From positions 753,465 to 817,464 of the forward strand of contig NZ_LT608315.1 of NCBI RefSeq assembly GCF_900095825.1: a stretch of DNA of 64,000 nt. The letters run 5' to 3'. A program made the translations under genes and the position numbers. Of this stretch, positions 17,501 through 29,025 are shown one piece after another (the stretch's first letter is position 1; the number at the start of each line of letters is the position of its first letter). The notes under the pieces were generated by a model that was given only the letters and a program-made list of their open reading frames with translations, was not told the origin of the DNA and did not search any database. Source of the stretch: Acidaminococcus massiliensis. Its GTDB lineage: Bacteria; Bacillota; Negativicutes; Acidaminococcales; Acidaminococcaceae.

Positions 17501-19588
17501 GTGGGTAGAGAGTTTCCCTTAGATAAAATCAGAAACATCGGCATCATGGCTCACATCGATGCTGGTAAAACTACGACCACGGAACGTATCCTGTTCTACA
17601 CCGGCAAGACTCATAAGATCGGTGAAGTCCATGATGGCGCTGCTACCATGGACTGGATGGTCCAGGAACAAGAACGTGGTATTACGATTACTTCCGCTGC
17701 TACGACTTGCCATTGGAAAGGCCATTCCATTAACATCATCGACACCCCGGGGCACGTTGACTTCACTGTAGAAGTTGAACGTTCCCTGCGTGTCCTGGAT
17801 GGCTCTGTGGCTGTATTCAGCGCCAAAGGCGGTGTTGAACCCCAGTCCGAAACCGTATGGCGTCAGGCGGAAGAATACAATGTCCCCCGTATCGCTTATG
17901 TCAATAAGATGGATACCACGGGCGCCGACTTCTTCAACGTGATCCAGATGATGAAAGACCGTCTGGGCGCCAATGCAGTTGCCATCCAGATCCCTATGGG
18001 TGCGGAAGACAGCTTCGTGGGCCTGGTGGATCTGGTGAAGATGCAGGCTGTCATTTACGGGGATAAGCTGGGCAAGGACGAGGAATTCGAACCCATCCCT
18101 GAAGAATATGTAGAACAGGCTCAGAAATACCGCCAGATCCTGCTGGAAGCCGTTGCTGAAAGCGACGATGACCTGATGGAAAAATATCTGGAAGGAGAAG
18201 ACCTGACGGAAGAAGAAATCAAAGGCGCCATCCGCAAGATGACCTGCCAATGCAAACTCTTCCCCGTTACCTGCGGTTCTTCCTACAAAAACAAAGGCGT
18301 ACAGCCGCTGCTGGATGCCATCATCGACTACATGCCGTCTCCTGTGGATGTGCCTCCTATCAAAGGGACCAACCCGGAAACCGGAGAAGAAGAAGAACGG
18401 CCTTCCGATGACAATGCTCCTTTCGCAGCACTGGCCTTCAAGATCGCCACAGACCCCTATGTGGGCCGTCTGGCATTCTTCAGAGTTTACTCCGGTACCC
18501 TGACTGCTGGTTCTTATGTGTACAATGCAAATAAGGACAAGAAAGAACGGATCGGCCGTATCCTGCGGATGCATTCTAACCATAGAACGGAAATCAATGA
18601 AGTATTTGCCGGGGACATCGCGGCAGCCGTTGGTCTGAAAGACACCGGCACCGGTGATACCCTGTGTGACGAAAAAGCTCCGATCATCCTGGAATCCATG
18701 GTATTCCCGGAACCGGTTATTTCCGTAGCCATCGAACCCAAGACCAAAGCCGACCAGGAAAAGATGGGCATTGCACTGGGCAAGCTGGCGGAAGAAGATC
18801 CGACTTTCCGTGTCCGCACGGATCCGGAATCTTCCCAGACCATCATTTCTGGGATGGGCGAACTTCATCTGGACATCATCGTTGACCGGCTGAAGAGAGA
18901 ATTCCATGTAGACTGCACTGTGGGCAACCCGCAGGTAGCTTACAGAGAAACCATCCGCAAGGAAGTGGAAAGCCAGGGCAAATTCGTCCGGCAGTCCGGC
19001 GGTAAAGGACAGTACGGCGATTGCTGGCTGAAATTGACCCCGCTGCAGGCTGGCGAAGGCTTCAAGTTCGAAAACAAGATCGTCGGCGGTGCCATTCCTA
19101 AAGAATACATCGCTCCTGTGGAAGCCGGTGTCAAAGAAGCCATGGAGAATGGCGTCATTGCCGGATACCCCATGGTGGATATCGGTGTTACCGTATTCGA
19201 CGGTTCCTATCACGAAGTCGACTCCTCTGAAATGGCATTTAAGATTGCCGGTTCCATGGGCTTCAAGAATGGTGCCCTGAAAGCAAACCCTGTTCTGCTG
19301 GAACCGTACATGAAAGTGGAAGTCACCATCCCCGAAGAGTACATGGGCGACGTCATCGGCGACCTGAACTCCCGCCGGGGCCGCATCGAAGGCATGGAAG
19401 CAAGAAGCGGTGCACAAGTCATCACGGCTTACGTTCCTCTGTCCGAGATGTTCGGGTATGCAACGGACCTGCGTTCCAAGACCCAGGGCCGGGGCAACTA
19501 CTCCATGGAAGTAGACCATTACGAAGAAGTTCCTAAAAATATCGCGGAAGCGATCATTGCTAAAAATAAAGGAACTGCACAGGACTGA
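17501..19588 (+). CDS. fusA: translation elongation factor G
   Basis: GTPase that moves tRNAs and mRNA through the ribosome. The 695-residue protein has the five-domain EF-G layout. [13 protein letters not shown] is the P loop near residues 17-29, RGITI is switch I, DTPGHVDF is G3, and NKMD is G4. The C-terminal domains contain GKGQYGDC and RRGRIEGM. The start is GTG 17501 after AAGGAGG. Gap to rpsG is 23 bases. All catalytic motifs are intact. Confidence 0.98.
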   Translation: MGREFPLDKIRNIGIMAHIDAGKTTTTERILFYTGKTHKIGEVHDGAATMDWMVQEQERGITITSAATTCHWKGHSINIIDTPGHVDFTVEVERSLRVLDGSVAVFSAKGGVEPQSETVWRQAEEYNVPRIAYVNKMDTTGADFFNVIQMMKDRLGANAVAIQIPMGAEDSFVGLVDLVKMQAVIYGDKLGKDEEFEPIPEEYVEQAQKYRQILLEAVAESDDDLMEKYLEGEDLTEEEIKGAIRKMTCQCKLFPVTCGSSYKNKGVQPLLDAIIDYMPSPVDVPPIKGTNPETGEEEERPSDDNAPFAALAFKIATDPYVGRLAFFRVYSGTLTAGSYVYNANKDKKERIGRILRMHSNHRTEINEVFAGDIAAAVGLKDTGTGDTLCDEKAPIILESMVFPEPVISVAIEPKTKADQEKMGIALGKLAEEDPTFRVRTDPESSQTIISGMGELHLDIIVDRLKREFHVDCTVGNPQVAYRETIRKEVESQGKFVRQSGGKGQYGDCWLKLTPLQAGEGFKFENKIVGGAIPKEYIAPVEAGVKEAMENGVIAGYPMVDIGVTVFDGSYHEVDSSEMAFKIAGSMGFKNGALKANPVLLEPYMKVEVTIPEEYMGDVIGDLNSRRGRIEGMEARSGAQVITAYVPLSEMFGYATDLRSKTQGRGNYSMEVDHYEEVPKNIAEAIIAKNKGTAQD

Positions 19589-19616
19589 TTCCTGTGATCA
19601 TTAGGAGGATATAACA

Positions 19617-20810
19617 ATGGCTAAAGAGAAATTTGAAAGAACCAAACCCCATGTGAACATTGGTACCATTGGTCACGTTGACCACGGCAAGACGACCCTG
19701 ACCGCGGCCATCACCAAGGTCCTGTCCGAAACTCCGGGCTGCAAAGCCACTTTCGAAGCTTATGCCGATATCGATAAGGCTCCGGAAGAAAGAGAACGTG
19801 GGATTACCATCAACACTGCCCACGTTGAATACGAAACCGAAAAGAGACACTATGCACACGTCGACTGCCCGGGGCATGCTGACTATGTAAAGAACATGAT
19901 CACCGGTGCTGCCCAGATGGATGGTGCCATCCTGGTTGTTTCCGCTGCTGACGGCCCTATGCCTCAGACCCGTGAACACATCCTGCTGGCCCGCCAGGTT
20001 GGCGTACCTGCCATCGTTGTGTTCCTGAACAAATCCGACCAAGTAGACGATCCTGAACTGATCGAACTGGTTGAAATGGAAGTCCGTGAACTGCTGAGCC
20101 AGTACGGCTATCCTGGAGACGATGTACCCATCGTCGTAGGCTCCGCTCTGAAAGCCCTGGAAGGGGACAAGGAACAGCAGGACAACATCCGGAAACTGAT
20201 GAAGGCTGTTGACGAATACATCCCGACTCCTGTCCATGACTTGGCTAAACCGTTCCTGATGCCTATCGAAGACGTGTTCACCATCACTGGTCGTGGTACC
20301 GTTGCTACCGGCCGTGTGGAACGTGGCGTGATCAAAGTCGGCGATACTGTGGAAATCGTTGGCCTGTCCGACGAAAAGAAACAGTCCGTAGCTACCGGTC
20401 TGGAAATGTTCCGGAAGACCCTGGATCAGGCTGAAGCCGGCGACAACATCGGCTGCCTGCTGCGTGGGATCGACCGTACTGAAATCGAAAGAGGCCAGGT
20501 GCTGGCTAAACCCGGCACCATCCATCCTCATACGAAATTCAAAGGCCAGGTTTATGTACTGACCAAAGAAGAAGGCGGCCGTCATACTCCGTTCTTCAAC
20601 GGCTACCGTCCGCAGTTCTACTTCCGTACCACCGACGTTACTGGTGTAGCTCACCTGCCTGAAGGCACTGAAATGGTTATGCCTGGGGACAACGTGGTGA
20701 TGGATGTTGAACTGATCACCCCGATCGCCATCGAACAAGGTCTGCGTTTCGCTATCCGCGAAGGCGGCCATACCGTTGGTGCCGGTGTCGTTACCGAAAT
20801 CGAAGGCTAA
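19617..20810 (+). CDS. tuf: translation elongation factor Tu
   Basis: GTPase that delivers aminoacyl-tRNA to the ribosome. The 397-residue protein shows GHVDHGKT (P loop), RGITI (switch I), DCPGHADY (G3) and NKSD (G4; NKCD in many species). Domain 2 [13 protein letters not shown] and domain 3 [15 protein letters not shown] are intact. AGGAGG precedes ATG 19617. It closes the str operon and is followed by a hairpin at 20840. Confidence 0.98.
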   Translation: MAKEKFERTKPHVNIGTIGHVDHGKTTLTAAITKVLSETPGCKATFEAYADIDKAPEERERGITINTAHVEYETEKRHYAHVDCPGHADYVKNMITGAAQMDGAILVVSAADGPMPQTREHILLARQVGVPAIVVFLNKSDQVDDPELIELVEMEVRELLSQYGYPGDDVPIVVGSALKALEGDKEQQDNIRKLMKAVDEYIPTPVHDLAKPFLMPIEDVFTITGRGTVATGRVERGVIKVGDTVEIVGLSDEKKQSVATGLEMFRKTLDQAEAGDNIGCLLRGIDRTEIERGQVLAKPGTIHPHTKFKGQVYVLTKEEGGRHTPFFNGYRPQFYFRTTDVTGVAHLPEGTEMVMPGDNVVMDVELITPIAIEQGLRFAIREGGHTVGAGVVTEIEG

Positions 20811-20839
20811 TCCTTTCGATTCAATCTAATGAAAGCCCA

Positions 20840-20878
20840 TATGAGGGGCTTGGCCAAAGCCCCTCATATTCTTATGCT
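20840..20878 (+). terminator. hairpin after tuf, overlapping a weak promoter for the S10 operon
   Basis: TATGAGGGG pairs with CCCCTCATA (20840-20868); the T-tract is poor. TTGGCC at 20850-20855 and TATGCT at 20873-20878 are 17 bases apart and could be a weak S10 promoter, so partial read-through from tuf is likely. Confidence 0.5.
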
Positions 20879-20884
20879 TTACAG

Positions 20885-20987
20885 GGCCCGCGATGAGGCA
20901 GAAGATGGCTTCTGGCCCGCTGGCAAAGAAGGGAACTTCTGCTGAGTATGTCCGTTCTTGGAAACGTGGCGAATGGAGGAAAAACTA
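20885..20987 (+). promoter_or_regulatory. structured leader of the S10 operon
   Basis: CAGAAG at 20899-20904 can pair with CTTCTG at 20909-20914 inside an outer GGGC/GCCC stem, or with CTTCTG at 20936-20941. A separate AGAAG-GGAA-CTTCT hairpin forms at about 20927-20940. Competing stems suit ribosomal-protein autoregulation, but no ligand protein can be named from sequence. Confidence 0.4.
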
Positions 20988-21299
20988 ATGGCAAAGACTC
21001 AAAAAATCCGTATACGCCTGAAAGCGTATGACTACAAAGCACTGGATCAGAGTGCTTCCAAAATCGTAGAAACGGCGAAACGTACCGGTGCTCAGGTTTC
21101 CGGCCCGATTCCCCTGCCTACGGAAAAAAACATCTATACGATTCTGCGTTCCCCTCATGTGAACAAAGACTCTCGTGAACAGTTCGAAATGCGGACCCAC
21201 AAGAGACTGGTTGACATCCTGGAACCTACAGCTAAGACGATCGATGCACTGACTCGCTTGGATCTTCCTGCTGGTGTAGATATCGAGATCAAAGCGTAA
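20988..21299 (+). CDS. rpsJ: 30S ribosomal protein S10
   Basis: Small-subunit head protein, also the NusE antitermination partner. The 103-residue product has [17 protein letters not shown] at the start and [19 protein letters not shown] in the exposed loop. I chose ATG 20988, eight bases after GGAGG; a longer frame to 20958 lacks support. It opens the S10 operon. Confidence 0.97.
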   Translation: MAKTQKIRIRLKAYDYKALDQSASKIVETAKRTGAQVSGPIPLPTEKNIYTILRSPHVNKDSREQFEMRTHKRLVDILEPTAKTIDALTRLDLPAGVDIEIKA

Positions 21300-21311
21300 G
21301 GAGGTGCGATG

Positions 21312-21971
21312 ATGGCTAAAGGAATCTTAGGCAAGAAATTAGGTATGACCCAAATTTTTGAAGCTGACGGTACTTTGGTTCCCGTAACGGTTGTAGAAGC
21401 GGGTCCCTGCGTCGTGCTGCAAAATAAGACCGAAGAAAAAGACGGTTACAATGCTGTCCAGCTCGGTTTTGGCGATATCAAAGAAAAACAAGTCAACAAA
21501 CCCATGAAGGGCTTCTTCGACAAAGCTGGCGTGGCTCCTGTGAAGGTTGTCCGCGAAGTCCGTCTGGACGCTCCTTCTGAATATAAAGTCGGCGACAAGA
21601 TTGCGGCTGATATTTTCGCAGCCGGTGATCTGGTTGACGCTGTCGGCGTTTCCCGTGGCAAAGGGTTCGCTGGTACGATCAAACGCCACAACTTCGCACG
21701 TGGTCCTATGAAACACGGTTCCAAATCCCATCGTGAACCCGGTTCCAACGGCCCGATGCATTCCGGTCCTGGCGGCCGTGTGATCAAAGGCAAGAAACTG
21801 CCTGGCCGTATGGGTGGAATCAGTGCGACGGTGCAGCGTTTAACGATCGCGAAAGTGGATAAGGACCGCAACCTGATCATGGTGAAAGGTTCTGTACCTG
21901 GTGCCGCTGGTACCTTCCTGCTGCTGAGAGACACGGTTCGTCCCAATGTCGTGAAAGCAGTTCAAAAATAA
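21312..21971 (+). CDS. rplC: 50S ribosomal protein L3
   Basis: Early-assembly protein near the peptidyl transferase centre. The 219-residue sequence begins [16 protein letters not shown] and has the central loop [18 protein letters not shown] with the family's Gln/Gly-rich tip. Two ATGs stand in tandem at 21309 and 21312; the second has the better 7-base spacing from AGGAGG. Confidence 0.97.
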   Translation: MAKGILGKKLGMTQIFEADGTLVPVTVVEAGPCVVLQNKTEEKDGYNAVQLGFGDIKEKQVNKPMKGFFDKAGVAPVKVVREVRLDAPSEYKVGDKIAADIFAAGDLVDAVGVSRGKGFAGTIKRHNFARGPMKHGSKSHREPGSNGPMHSGPGGRVIKGKKLPGRMGGISATVQRLTIAKVDKDRNLIMVKGSVPGAAGTFLLLRDTVRPNVVKAVQK

Positions 21972-21996
21972 GGTTTAACGAAAGGAGGGCGTTTCA

Positions 21997-22626
21997 ATGC
22001 CGAAAGTAGCAGTTTACGATATGACCGGTAAACAGACCGGTGAAGAAATAGAATTGATGGATTACGTCTTTGGCGTAGAATTCAACGAAGCTGTCGTCCA
22101 TCAGGCTGTTGTGATGCAGCAAGCCAATGAACGTCAGGGCACCCATGCAACCAAGACCCGCGGTATGGTACGGGGCGGTGGCAGAAAACCCTGGAAACAA
22201 AAAGGTACTGGCCGGGCTCGTGCTGGTTCCGTCCGTTCTCCTCTGTGGGTAGGCGGTGGTACCGTCTTCGGTCCTGCTCCCCGGAGCCATGCAAAAGATA
22301 TGCCTCGGAAAGCCCGTCGTCTGGCAATCCGCTGCGCTCTGAGCGCAAAAGTAGCTGAAGGGGCACTGGTTGTGGTGGATAACCTGACCTTTGCTGAACC
22401 CAAGACCAAAGATGCAGTTGCTCTGCTGAATGGTTTTGAAGCTGCTGGCAAAAAAGCCCTGATCATCACTGATGGGGAAAACGAAAACGTAGAAAAATCT
22501 TCCCGCAACATCGAAAAAGTAAAGGCTCTGTCCAATGACTGCCTGAACGTTTACGATATCCTGAATGCGGAAAAAGTACTGCTGGCAAAAGATGCCGTAG
22601 CAAGAATTGAGGAGGTGCTCGCATAA
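21997..22626 (+). CDS. rplD: 50S ribosomal protein L4
   Basis: Lines the exit tunnel through its long loop ([20 protein letters not shown], near 49-68). In Escherichia coli L4 also represses the S10 operon by acting on its leader; a structured leader exists here at 20885. 209 residues, normal length. AAAGGAGGG precedes ATG 21997. The stop codon overlaps the rplW start by one base. Confidence 0.97.
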   Translation: MPKVAVYDMTGKQTGEEIELMDYVFGVEFNEAVVHQAVVMQQANERQGTHATKTRGMVRGGGRKPWKQKGTGRARAGSVRSPLWVGGGTVFGPAPRSHAKDMPRKARRLAIRCALSAKVAEGALVVVDNLTFAEPKTKDAVALLNGFEAAGKKALIITDGENENVEKSSRNIEKVKALSNDCLNVYDILNAEKVLLAKDAVARIEEVLA

Positions 22627-22916
22627 TGGCTGCCAATCCTCGCGACATTATCATCAGACCCATTGTGACCGAAAAGACTTCTGATATGATGAAGGACAAC
22701 AAATACACTTTCCAAGTGGCAATGGGCGCAAACAAGACTGAAATCCGCCAAGCCATTGAAGCCATCTTCAATGTAAAGGTAGTGAATGTCAACACCATCC
22801 GTGTCCTGGGCAAAACCAAGCGCATGGGTAAATATGAAGGCAAGCGTTCCGATTACAAGAAAGCAATTGTAAAACTGGCTGAAGGTAATACAATTCCGCT
22901 CTTCGAAGGAATGTAA
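22626..22916 (+). CDS. rplW: 50S ribosomal protein L23
   Basis: Tunnel-exit protein that docks trigger factor and SRP. The 96-residue sequence contains [14 protein letters not shown] and [17 protein letters not shown]. The start ATG shares an A with the rplD stop (TAATG), so translation is coupled; GAGGAGG is inside the end of rplD. Confidence 0.97.
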   Translation: MAANPRDIIIRPIVTEKTSDMMKDNKYTFQVAMGANKTEIRQAIEAIFNVKVVNVNTIRVLGKTKRMGKYEGKRSDYKKAIVKLAEGNTIPLFEGM

Positions 22917-22937
22917 TTCGTCTAAGGAGGTCAAACA

Positions 22938-23768
22938 ATGGCTATTAAAAGCTTTAATCCGTATTCTCCTTCCAGACGCAGCATGACTGTGTCCACCTTT
23001 GAAGAGATCACTACGGACAAGCCCCATCGCCCTTTAGTTGTTAAACTGAACCAGCATGCCGGCCGGAACAACACCGGTAAAATGACGGTTCGTCATCAGG
23101 GCGGCGGTCACAAAAGACAGTATCGTATCATCGATTTCAAACGGAATAAAGACAACATCCCTGCAAAAGTTGCGACCATCGAATATGATCCCAACCGCAG
23201 TGCCAACATTGCTCTGCTGAACTATGCTGACGGGGAAAAACGCTACATCCTGGCTCCTCAGGGCCTGAAGGTGGGCGACGTTGTTGTCAGCGGTCCCGAA
23301 GCAGATATCAAAGTCGGCAACGCTCTGCCGCTGCTGAACATCCCTCTGGGTACCATGGTCCACAATGTGGAACTGAAGATCGGCAAAGGCGGCCAGATGG
23401 GCCGGAGCGCCGGTGCTGCTATCCAGCTGATGGCTAAAGAAGGCAGCTATGCACTGCTGCGTATGCCTTCCGGCGAACTGCGCCAGGTACACATCAACTG
23501 CCGTGCCACCATTGGCCAGATCGGGAACCTGGATCATGAAAACCTGACCCTGGGTAAAGCCGGCCGGTCCCGTTGGCTGGGTGTCCGCCCTGCTAACCGC
23601 GGTGTGGCCATGAACCCGAACGACCATCCTCATGGCGGCGGTGAAGGTCACTCCCCTGTCGGTCGTAAGCGTCCTGTTACTCCTTGGGGCAAGAGTGCTT
23701 TCGGTACTCGGACCCGGAAGAACAAGAAAGCTTCTTCCAAACTGATTCTGAAACGCAGAACGAAATAA
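22938..23768 (+). CDS. rplB: 50S ribosomal protein L2
   Basis: Needed for subunit joining and peptidyl transferase assembly. 276 residues. The conserved C-terminal region with [16 protein letters not shown] holds the functionally important His, and RKKNKKAS-like basic residues end the protein. TAAGGAGG precedes ATG 22938. Confidence 0.98.
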   Translation: MAIKSFNPYSPSRRSMTVSTFEEITTDKPHRPLVVKLNQHAGRNNTGKMTVRHQGGGHKRQYRIIDFKRNKDNIPAKVATIEYDPNRSANIALLNYADGEKRYILAPQGLKVGDVVVSGPEADIKVGNALPLLNIPLGTMVHNVELKIGKGGQMGRSAGAAIQLMAKEGSYALLRMPSGELRQVHINCRATIGQIGNLDHENLTLGKAGRSRWLGVRPANRGVAMNPNDHPHGGGEGHSPVGRKRPVTPWGKSAFGTRTRKNKKASSKLILKRRTK

Positions 23769-23796
23769 TAGAGTTTGCTGAAAGGAGGCATACAGA

Positions 23797-24075
23797 GTGT
23801 CCAGATCCGTTAAAAAGGGACCTTATGTCCAAGAAAGTCTGCTGAAAAAAGTTGAAGCGCTGAACGCTGCTCAGGAAAAGAAAGTCATCAAGACCTGGTC
23901 CCGCAGCTCCACGATTCTCCCTGAATTCTTAGGCCACACGATCGCCGTCCATGATGGTCGGAAACATGTGCCTGTGTATATCACCGAAGATATGGTCGGC
24001 CATAAATTAGGCGAATTCGCTCCTACCCGTCTTTTCAAGGGCCATGGCGATAAAGCCGCTGCCGTAACGAAATAA
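23797..24075 (+). CDS. rpsS: 30S ribosomal protein S19
   Basis: Head protein that forms a complex with S13. The 92-residue sequence [15 protein letters not shown] and [21 protein letters not shown] is standard. The start is GTG 23797 after AAAGGAGG. Confidence 0.97.
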   Translation: MSRSVKKGPYVQESLLKKVEALNAAQEKKVIKTWSRSSTILPEFLGHTIAVHDGRKHVPVYITEDMVGHKLGEFAPTRLFKGHGDKAAAVTK

Positions 24076-24098
24076 TCAGGGGAAGGAGGATAAAATAG

Positions 24099-24434
24099 AT
24101 GCAAGAAGCTAAAGCTGTTGCCAAATACATCCGTATCGCACCTCGCAAACTGCGCATCGTGATCAACCTGATCCGTGGCAAGTCTGTGAACGAAGCCTTT
24201 GCAATCCTCAAGTTTACCCCGAAAGTTGGTTCTGAGGTTATTGAAAAAGTTCTTCGCTCCGCTGTTGCGAACGCTGAACACAATTTTGACATGAATGTTG
24301 ACAAACTGGTCGTTTCCAACGCTTTCGTTGACCAGGGTCCTACTATGAAGAGAATCCATCCGCGGTCCCGTGGACAGGCCTTCAAGATCCTGAAACGTTC
24401 CAGCCATGTCACCGTGGCCGTTTCCGAAAAATAA
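24099..24434 (+). CDS. rplV: 50S ribosomal protein L22
   Basis: Its hairpin loop lines the exit tunnel and is a site of macrolide resistance. The 111-residue product has [20 protein letters not shown] at the start and the loop [28 protein letters not shown] precedes ATG 24099. Confidence 0.97.
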   Translation: MQEAKAVAKYIRIAPRKLRIVINLIRGKSVNEAFAILKFTPKVGSEVIEKVLRSAVANAEHNFDMNVDKLVVSNAFVDQGPTMKRIHPRSRGQAFKILKRSSHVTVAVSEK

Positions 24435-24462
24435 ACATCCTGACAGAAGGAGGGAATGAATA

Positions 24463-25140
24463 GTGGGTCAAAAAGTTAATCCACATGGTTTCAGAGTGGG
24501 CGTAATCGACGATTGGGATTCCAAATGGTTCGCCGACAAGGACTATCAAAAGAATCTGTTGGAAGATATCAAGATTCGTAATTTCATTAAAGATAAACAA
24601 TTCCAGGCTGGTATCTCTCGGGTTACCATCGAAAGAACGGAACAGAAGATGCGCATCAGCATCTACACTGCTAAACCTGGTATCGTCATCGGCCGTCAGG
24701 GCAGCAACATCGAACTGCTGAAAAAAGACCTGGCCAAAATGACTGACAGCAAACTGGACATCAACATCATCGAGGTTAAACAGCCGGACATGGATGCTAC
24801 CCTGGTTGCTGAAAATGTTGCTTCTCAGCTGGAACGCCGGATTGCTTTCCGCCGTGCCATGAAACAGTGCGTGGGCCGTACCATGCGTCTGGGTGCCAAA
24901 GGGATCAAGATCCAGTGCGCCGGCCGTCTGGGCGGAGCTGAAATCGCCCGTACCGAAAGCTATCGTGATGGCAGCATTCCTCTGCACACCCTGCGTGCGA
25001 ACATCGACTATGGGACTGCTGAAGCCCATACCACTTATGGCCGTATCGGCGTGAAGGTATGGATCTACAAAGGTGAAGTCCTGCCGACCAAAGCCGTGAA
25101 GAAGGAAGCTCCTGAAGCGCAAGAAGGAGGGGCGAAATAA
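24463..25140 (+). CDS. rpsC: 30S ribosomal protein S3
   Basis: Forms the mRNA entry site and helicase with S4 and S5. 225 residues with the KH domain ([18 protein letters not shown]) and the C-terminal [11 protein letters not shown] start at 24463 after AAGGAGGG. Its stop overlaps the rplP start by one base. Confidence 0.97.
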   Translation: MGQKVNPHGFRVGVIDDWDSKWFADKDYQKNLLEDIKIRNFIKDKQFQAGISRVTIERTEQKMRISIYTAKPGIVIGRQGSNIELLKKDLAKMTDSKLDINIIEVKQPDMDATLVAENVASQLERRIAFRRAMKQCVGRTMRLGAKGIKIQCAGRLGGAEIARTESYRDGSIPLHTLRANIDYGTAEAHTTYGRIGVKVWIYKGEVLPTKAVKKEAPEAQEGGAK

Positions 25141-25598
25141 TGTTATTACCGAAGAGAGTTCAGCATCGTAAACAACATAGAGGCCGCATGAAAGGCCGTG
25201 CAATGCGGGGCAACAGAGTTGCTCATGGCGAATTTGGCCTGGTAGCATTGGAGCCGTCTTGGATCACCAACCGTCAGATCGAAGCTGCTCGTATTGCTAT
25301 GACCCGTTACATCAAACGTGGCGGCCAAGTTTGGATTCAAATTTTCCCTGACAAGCCCGTAACTGCAAAAGCTGCTGGCAGCCGTATGGGTAGTGGTAAA
25401 GGTTCTCCTGAGTATTGGGTAGCTGTAGTGAAACCCGGTCGCGTCCTGTTCGAAATGGCTGGCGTAACCGAAGACATCGCTAAAGAAGCTATGCGTCTGG
25501 CTGGCAACAAACTGCCGATCAAGACCCGCTTCGTTACGAAAGCTCAGTTAGATGCCGAAGTCACCGCGCGTGAAAATGGAGTAGGTGGTGAAGCTTAA
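25140..25598 (+). CDS. rplP: 50S ribosomal protein L16
   Basis: Protein near the A-site tRNA. The 152-residue sequence starts [19 protein letters not shown] and includes [18 protein letters not shown]. The last dozen residues extend a little past the usual 137-145 length, a mild tail. One-base overlaps with rpsC and rpmC give tight coupling. Confidence 0.97.
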   Translation: MLLPKRVQHRKQHRGRMKGRAMRGNRVAHGEFGLVALEPSWITNRQIEAARIAMTRYIKRGGQVWIQIFPDKPVTAKAAGSRMGSGKGSPEYWVAVVKPGRVLFEMAGVTEDIAKEAMRLAGNKLPIKTRFVTKAQLDAEVTARENGVGGEA

Positions 25599-25792
25599 TG
25601 AAAACTAACGAAATCAGAGAAATGTCTGTTGAAGAGCTGGAAACCAAGCTGGCAGGCTTAAAAGATGAACTTTTTAATTTGCGTTTTCAAATGGCAACCG
25701 GACAATTGGAAAATCCGATGAAGATCAGAGAAGTCAAGAAGTCCATTGCCCAGATCAAGACGATCCAACGGGAACGCGAAATGAACGCTTAA
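25598..25792 (+). CDS. rpmC: 50S ribosomal protein L29
   Basis: Two-helix protein at the tunnel exit. 64 residues: [20 protein letters not shown], then [16 protein letters not shown], the family hallmark. It starts on the A of the rplP stop codon. Confidence 0.96.
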   Translation: MKTNEIREMSVEELETKLAGLKDELFNLRFQMATGQLENPMKIREVKKSIAQIKTIQREREMNA

Positions 25793-25829
25793 TCCGGGAA
25801 TATACCCTAAGCGAAGGAGGAAACATTCC

Positions 25830-26090
25830 GTGGCTGAAGAGAGAAACTTACGTGTTACGCGTACTGGTAAAGTCGTAAGCGACAAGATGCAGAAGACTGT
25901 TGTGGTCGCTATTGAACGTCTGGTTCAACACCCTCTTTACAAAAAAGGCGTAATGCATACCATTAAACTGAAGGCTCATGACGAAAACAACGACGCTCAC
26001 GTTGGCGATATCGTGAAGATCGCACAGACCCGGCCCCTGTCCAAGGATAAATGCTGGCGCGTAGTTGAAATCGTAGAACGGGCAAAATAA
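25830..26090 (+). CDS. rpsQ: 30S ribosomal protein S17
   Basis: OB-fold protein of the 30S body. The 86-residue product has [18 protein letters not shown] and [22 protein letters not shown] start at 25830, preceded by GAAGGAGG. The gap to rpmC is 37 bases. Confidence 0.97.
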   Translation: MAEERNLRVTRTGKVVSDKMQKTVVVAIERLVQHPLYKKGVMHTIKLKAHDENNDAHVGDIVKIAQTRPLSKDKCWRVVEIVERAK

Positions 26091-26129
26091 GATAGACTGC
26101 TGAGCATAGCTTGGCAAGGGAGGTAAACC

Positions 26130-26498
26130 ATGATTCAACAGCAGACTGTGCTGAATGTTGGGGACAATACCGGCGCCAAAAAGATTATGTGCATCCGTGT
26201 GCTGGGCGGTTCCTATCGGAGATACGCCAACATCGGTGACATCATCGTAGCTTCTGTTAAGGATGCTACACCCGGTGGCGTTGTCCAAAAAGGTGATGTA
26301 GTGAAGGCCGTTGTGGTGCGTTCCGTAAAGGGCACCCGCCGTCCGGATGGCTCTTACATCCGTTTCGACGAAAACGCTGCGGTCCTGATCAAAGACGATA
26401 AGACCCCTCAGGGCACTCGTATTTTCGGACCAGTTGCTCGGGAACTGCGTGATAAAGACTTCATGAAGATCATTTCCCTGGCACCGGAAGTGCTCTAA
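26130..26498 (+). CDS. rplN: 50S ribosomal protein L14
   Basis: Subunit-interface protein; 122 residues, [20 protein letters not shown] at the start and [20 protein letters not shown] at the end, both standard. AAGGGAGG precedes ATG 26130. Opens the spc part of the cluster with no gap in transcription visible. Confidence 0.97.
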   Translation: MIQQQTVLNVGDNTGAKKIMCIRVLGGSYRRYANIGDIIVASVKDATPGGVVQKGDVVKAVVVRSVKGTRRPDGSYIRFDENAAVLIKDDKTPQGTRIFGPVARELRDKDFMKIISLAPEVL

Positions 26499-26519
26499 GA
26501 ACAAGGAGGTGTTGCAGAA

Positions 26520-26849
26520 ATGGCTGAAGCCGTGAAATTACACGTTAAAAAAGGCGATACCGTCGTGGTATTGGCTGGTAAAGATAAAGGCAAGGAAGGC
26601 AAAGTGATCGCTGCTTTCCCGAAGAAATCCAAGGTGACTGTGGAAGGCGTGAACCAGGTGAAACGTCATACGAAACCTTCCCAGAGCAACCCTCAGGGTG
26701 GGATCATTACCAAGGAAGCTCCCATCAGCTCCTCCAACGTAATGCTGGTATGCCCGTCCTGCAAGAAACCGACCCGTATCAAGAAAGTGGCTGTAGGCGA
26801 CGGATTTGCCAGAGCCTGCAAAAAATGCGGGGAAGTCATCGATAAATAA
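26520..26849 (+). CDS. rplX: 50S ribosomal protein L24
   Basis: Assembly initiator with a KOW domain ([21 protein letters not shown]). The 109-residue product also has a C-terminal zinc-ribbon-like pair, CPSC near 78 and CKKC near 99, found in many Firmicutes L24. AAGGAGG precedes the ATG. Confidence 0.97.
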   Translation: MAEAVKLHVKKGDTVVVLAGKDKGKEGKVIAAFPKKSKVTVEGVNQVKRHTKPSQSNPQGGIITKEAPISSSNVMLVCPSCKKPTRIKKVAVGDGFARACKKCGEVIDK

Positions 26850-26872
26850 TCTTCGGGAAAGGAGGAAAACAG

Positions 26873-27415
26873 ATGGCAACGAGACTGCAAGACAAATACA
26901 ATTCCGAAGCTGTGAAAGGCTTAATGGAAAAATTCAATTACAAGAACGTCAACGAAATTCCGAAACTGGAAAAAGTTGTTTTGAATATTGGCTGCGGTGA
27001 AGCAGTGACCAACAGCAAGGCAATTGAATCTGCTGTGGCTGACATGACCATGATTGCCGGTCAGAAGCCCATCATCACCAAGGCAAAGAAATCCATCGCT
27101 GCATTCAAACTCCGTGAAGGGATGCCCATCGGGGTGAAAGTCACCCTGCGTGGCAGCCGGATGTACGAATTCCTGGATAAATTCATGAATATTGCCCTGC
27201 CTCGGGTCCGTGACTTCAGAGGGGTCAACCCGAAATCCTTCGATGGGCGTGGCAACTATTCCATCGGCTTGAAAGAACAGCTGATTTTCCCTGAAATCGA
27301 CTACGATAAAGTCGACAAAGTCCGCGGCATGGATGTAATCATCGTTACGACTGCTAAAACCGACGAAGAAGGCAGAGAACTGCTGAAGCTTCTGGGTATG
27401 CCGTTTGGGGCATAA
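26873..27415 (+). CDS. rplE: 50S ribosomal protein L5
   Basis: Binds 5S rRNA and contacts the P-site tRNA and S13. 180 residues; [27 protein letters not shown] and [20 protein letters not shown] are conserved. AAGGAGG precedes ATG 26873. Confidence 0.97.
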   Translation: MATRLQDKYNSEAVKGLMEKFNYKNVNEIPKLEKVVLNIGCGEAVTNSKAIESAVADMTMIAGQKPIITKAKKSIAAFKLREGMPIGVKVTLRGSRMYEFLDKFMNIALPRVRDFRGVNPKSFDGRGNYSIGLKEQLIFPEIDYDKVDKVRGMDVIIVTTAKTDEEGRELLKLLGMPFGA

Positions 27416-27427
27416 GGAGGGAAAACC

Positions 27428-27613
27428 GTGGCAAAGACCGCATTGATTGAAAAATGGAAAGCGGAACCGAAGTTCAAGGTCCGTAAATATAATCGCTGCA
27501 AAATCTGTGGCAGACCGCATGCTTACATGCGCAAATTCGGCATTTGCCGTATCTGCTTCCGGAAGTATGCTTACGAAGGCGCTATCCCTGGCGTAACGAA
27601 AGCAAGCTGGTAA
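27428..27613 (+). CDS. rpsN: 30S ribosomal protein S14, zinc-binding type
   Basis: Short 61-residue S14 (S14p type Z). CKIC near residue 24 and CRIC near 40 form the zinc site, so this is the zinc-dependent form, not the longer Cys-free paralogue made under zinc limitation. GTG start at 27428 right after AAGGAGG. Confidence 0.97.
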   Translation: MAKTALIEKWKAEPKFKVRKYNRCKICGRPHAYMRKFGICRICFRKYAYEGAIPGVTKASW

Positions 27614-27643
27614 GAGCGGAGAAAGGAAGGAGGGCTTTTATAA

Positions 27644-28042
27644 ATGACCATGACTGATCCGATCGCCGATATGCTTACGAGAATCCGTAATGCCAATTCG
27701 GTTCATCACGATAAAGTTGAAATCCCCTGCTCCAAAATCAAGACTGCCATTGCAGAGATTTTGAAGAATGAAGGATTCATTAAAGATTTCGAAGTCGTAG
27801 CCGGTGAACACCAGAATGTGATCCGTGTACAGCTGAAATACGGTCCCAACAAGGAAAAAGTTATTTCTGGCATTAAACGTATCTCCAAACCCGGTTTGAG
27901 AGTCTACACCCAAAAAGACCAGCTGCCTCGCGTACTGGGCGGCCTGGGCATCGCTGTGATCTCCACCTCCAAGGGCATGATGACTGACAAAGCTGCCCGG
28001 AAGGCTGGATTGGGCGGCGAAGTAGTGGCTTACGTTTGGTAA
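27644..28042 (+). CDS. rpsH: 30S ribosomal protein S8
   Basis: Binds helix 21 of 16S rRNA; in E. coli it also represses the spc operon. 132 residues, [19 protein letters not shown] at the start and GVMTDKAAR-type [18 protein letters not shown] near the end. GAAGGAGGG precedes ATG 27644. Confidence 0.97.
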   Translation: MTMTDPIADMLTRIRNANSVHHDKVEIPCSKIKTAIAEILKNEGFIKDFEVVAGEHQNVIRVQLKYGPNKEKVISGIKRISKPGLRVYTQKDQLPRVLGGLGIAVISTSKGMMTDKAARKAGLGGEVVAYVW

Positions 28043-28070
28043 GAATTCCCTAGACCGGAGGTGCTTATAA

Positions 28071-28619
28071 GTGTCAAGAATTGGAAAAGCTCCGATTACC
28101 GTCCCTGACAAAGTAACGGTAACGGTGGAAGATAACCTGGTCTCCGTTAAGGGACCGAAAGGCGAACTGAGCCGTCAAATCAGCAAAGAACTGACCGTGG
28201 CTATGAACGACGGCGTGATTACCGTGACTCGTCCTTCCGACGACAAGGTGCATCGCAGCCTCCACGGTTTATCCCGTACCCTGATCAACAATATGATCAT
28301 CGGTGTTACGGAAGGGTATTCCAAGCATCTGGAAATCCAGGGCGTTGGGTACCGTGTTGCCAAGAAGGGCAAGGCCCTGAGCTTCACCCTGGGCTTCTCC
28401 CATCCCTGCGTGATGGATCCCCCCGAAGGCATTTCCTTCGACTGCCCGAACTCTACGGAAATCATCGTTTCCGGTATCGACAAGGAAAAAGTTGGTGCTG
28501 TTGCTGCTGAAATCCGCAGCCTGCGGGCTCCTGAACCTTACAAAGGCAAGGGAATCCGTTATGTAGGCGAACATATCATCCGCAAGGTTGGTAAAGCCGG
28601 CGCCAAAGGCAAGAAATAA
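28071..28619 (+). CDS. rplF: 50S ribosomal protein L6
   Basis: Two-domain protein near the factor-binding site. The 182-residue sequence has [16 protein letters not shown] and the C-terminal [19 protein letters not shown] start at 28071 after CCGGAGGTG. Confidence 0.97.
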   Translation: MSRIGKAPITVPDKVTVTVEDNLVSVKGPKGELSRQISKELTVAMNDGVITVTRPSDDKVHRSLHGLSRTLINNMIIGVTEGYSKHLEIQGVGYRVAKKGKALSFTLGFSHPCVMDPPEGISFDCPNSTEIIVSGIDKEKVGAVAAEIRSLRAPEPYKGKGIRYVGEHIIRKVGKAGAKGKK

Positions 28620-28644
28620 TTTCTAATAGGAAGGAGTGAATCTC

Positions 28645-29007
28645 TTGCTGAACAAGAAAGATAAGAACGCAGCACGTCAGAAACGTCACCTGCGTATGCG
28701 CAGAAATATTGTGGGAACGGCTGAAAAGCCCCGTCTCAATGTATATCGCAGCCTGAGCAACATCTACGCTCAGATCATCAACGATGAAACTGGTGAAACT
28801 CTGGTATCCGCCAGCACCGTAGAAAAAGCCAATAAGGAAAACTACGGCGGCAACATCGAAGCTGCTAAAGCTGTCGGCACTGAAATCGCTAAGAAAGCTC
28901 TGGAAAAGGGCATCAAGACTGTTGTATTCGACCGTGGAGGCTACCTGTACCACGGACGTGTAGCAGCGCTGGCTGAAGCAGCTCGCGAAGCTGGTCTGGA
29001 ATTTTAA
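28645..29007 (+). CDS. rplR: 50S ribosomal protein L18
   Basis: 5S rRNA-binding protein; 120 residues, [20 protein letters not shown] and [21 protein letters not shown] propose the TTG at 28645 as start: AAGGAG at 28631-28636 is eight bases upstream. A GTG at 28636 overlaps that ribosome site and would add three residues that are unusual for the family. Confidence 0.95.
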   Translation: MLNKKDKNAARQKRHLRMRRNIVGTAEKPRLNVYRSLSNIYAQIINDETGETLVSASTVEKANKENYGGNIEAAKAVGTEIAKKALEKGIKTVVFDRGGYLYHGRVAALAEAAREAGLEF

Positions 29008-29025
29008 CAGAGGGAGGACATTAGA

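Noticed and set aside
17519-19519. 666-aa minus-strand frame opposite fusA
   Set aside because: Antisense shadow of EF-G codon usage; no start signals.
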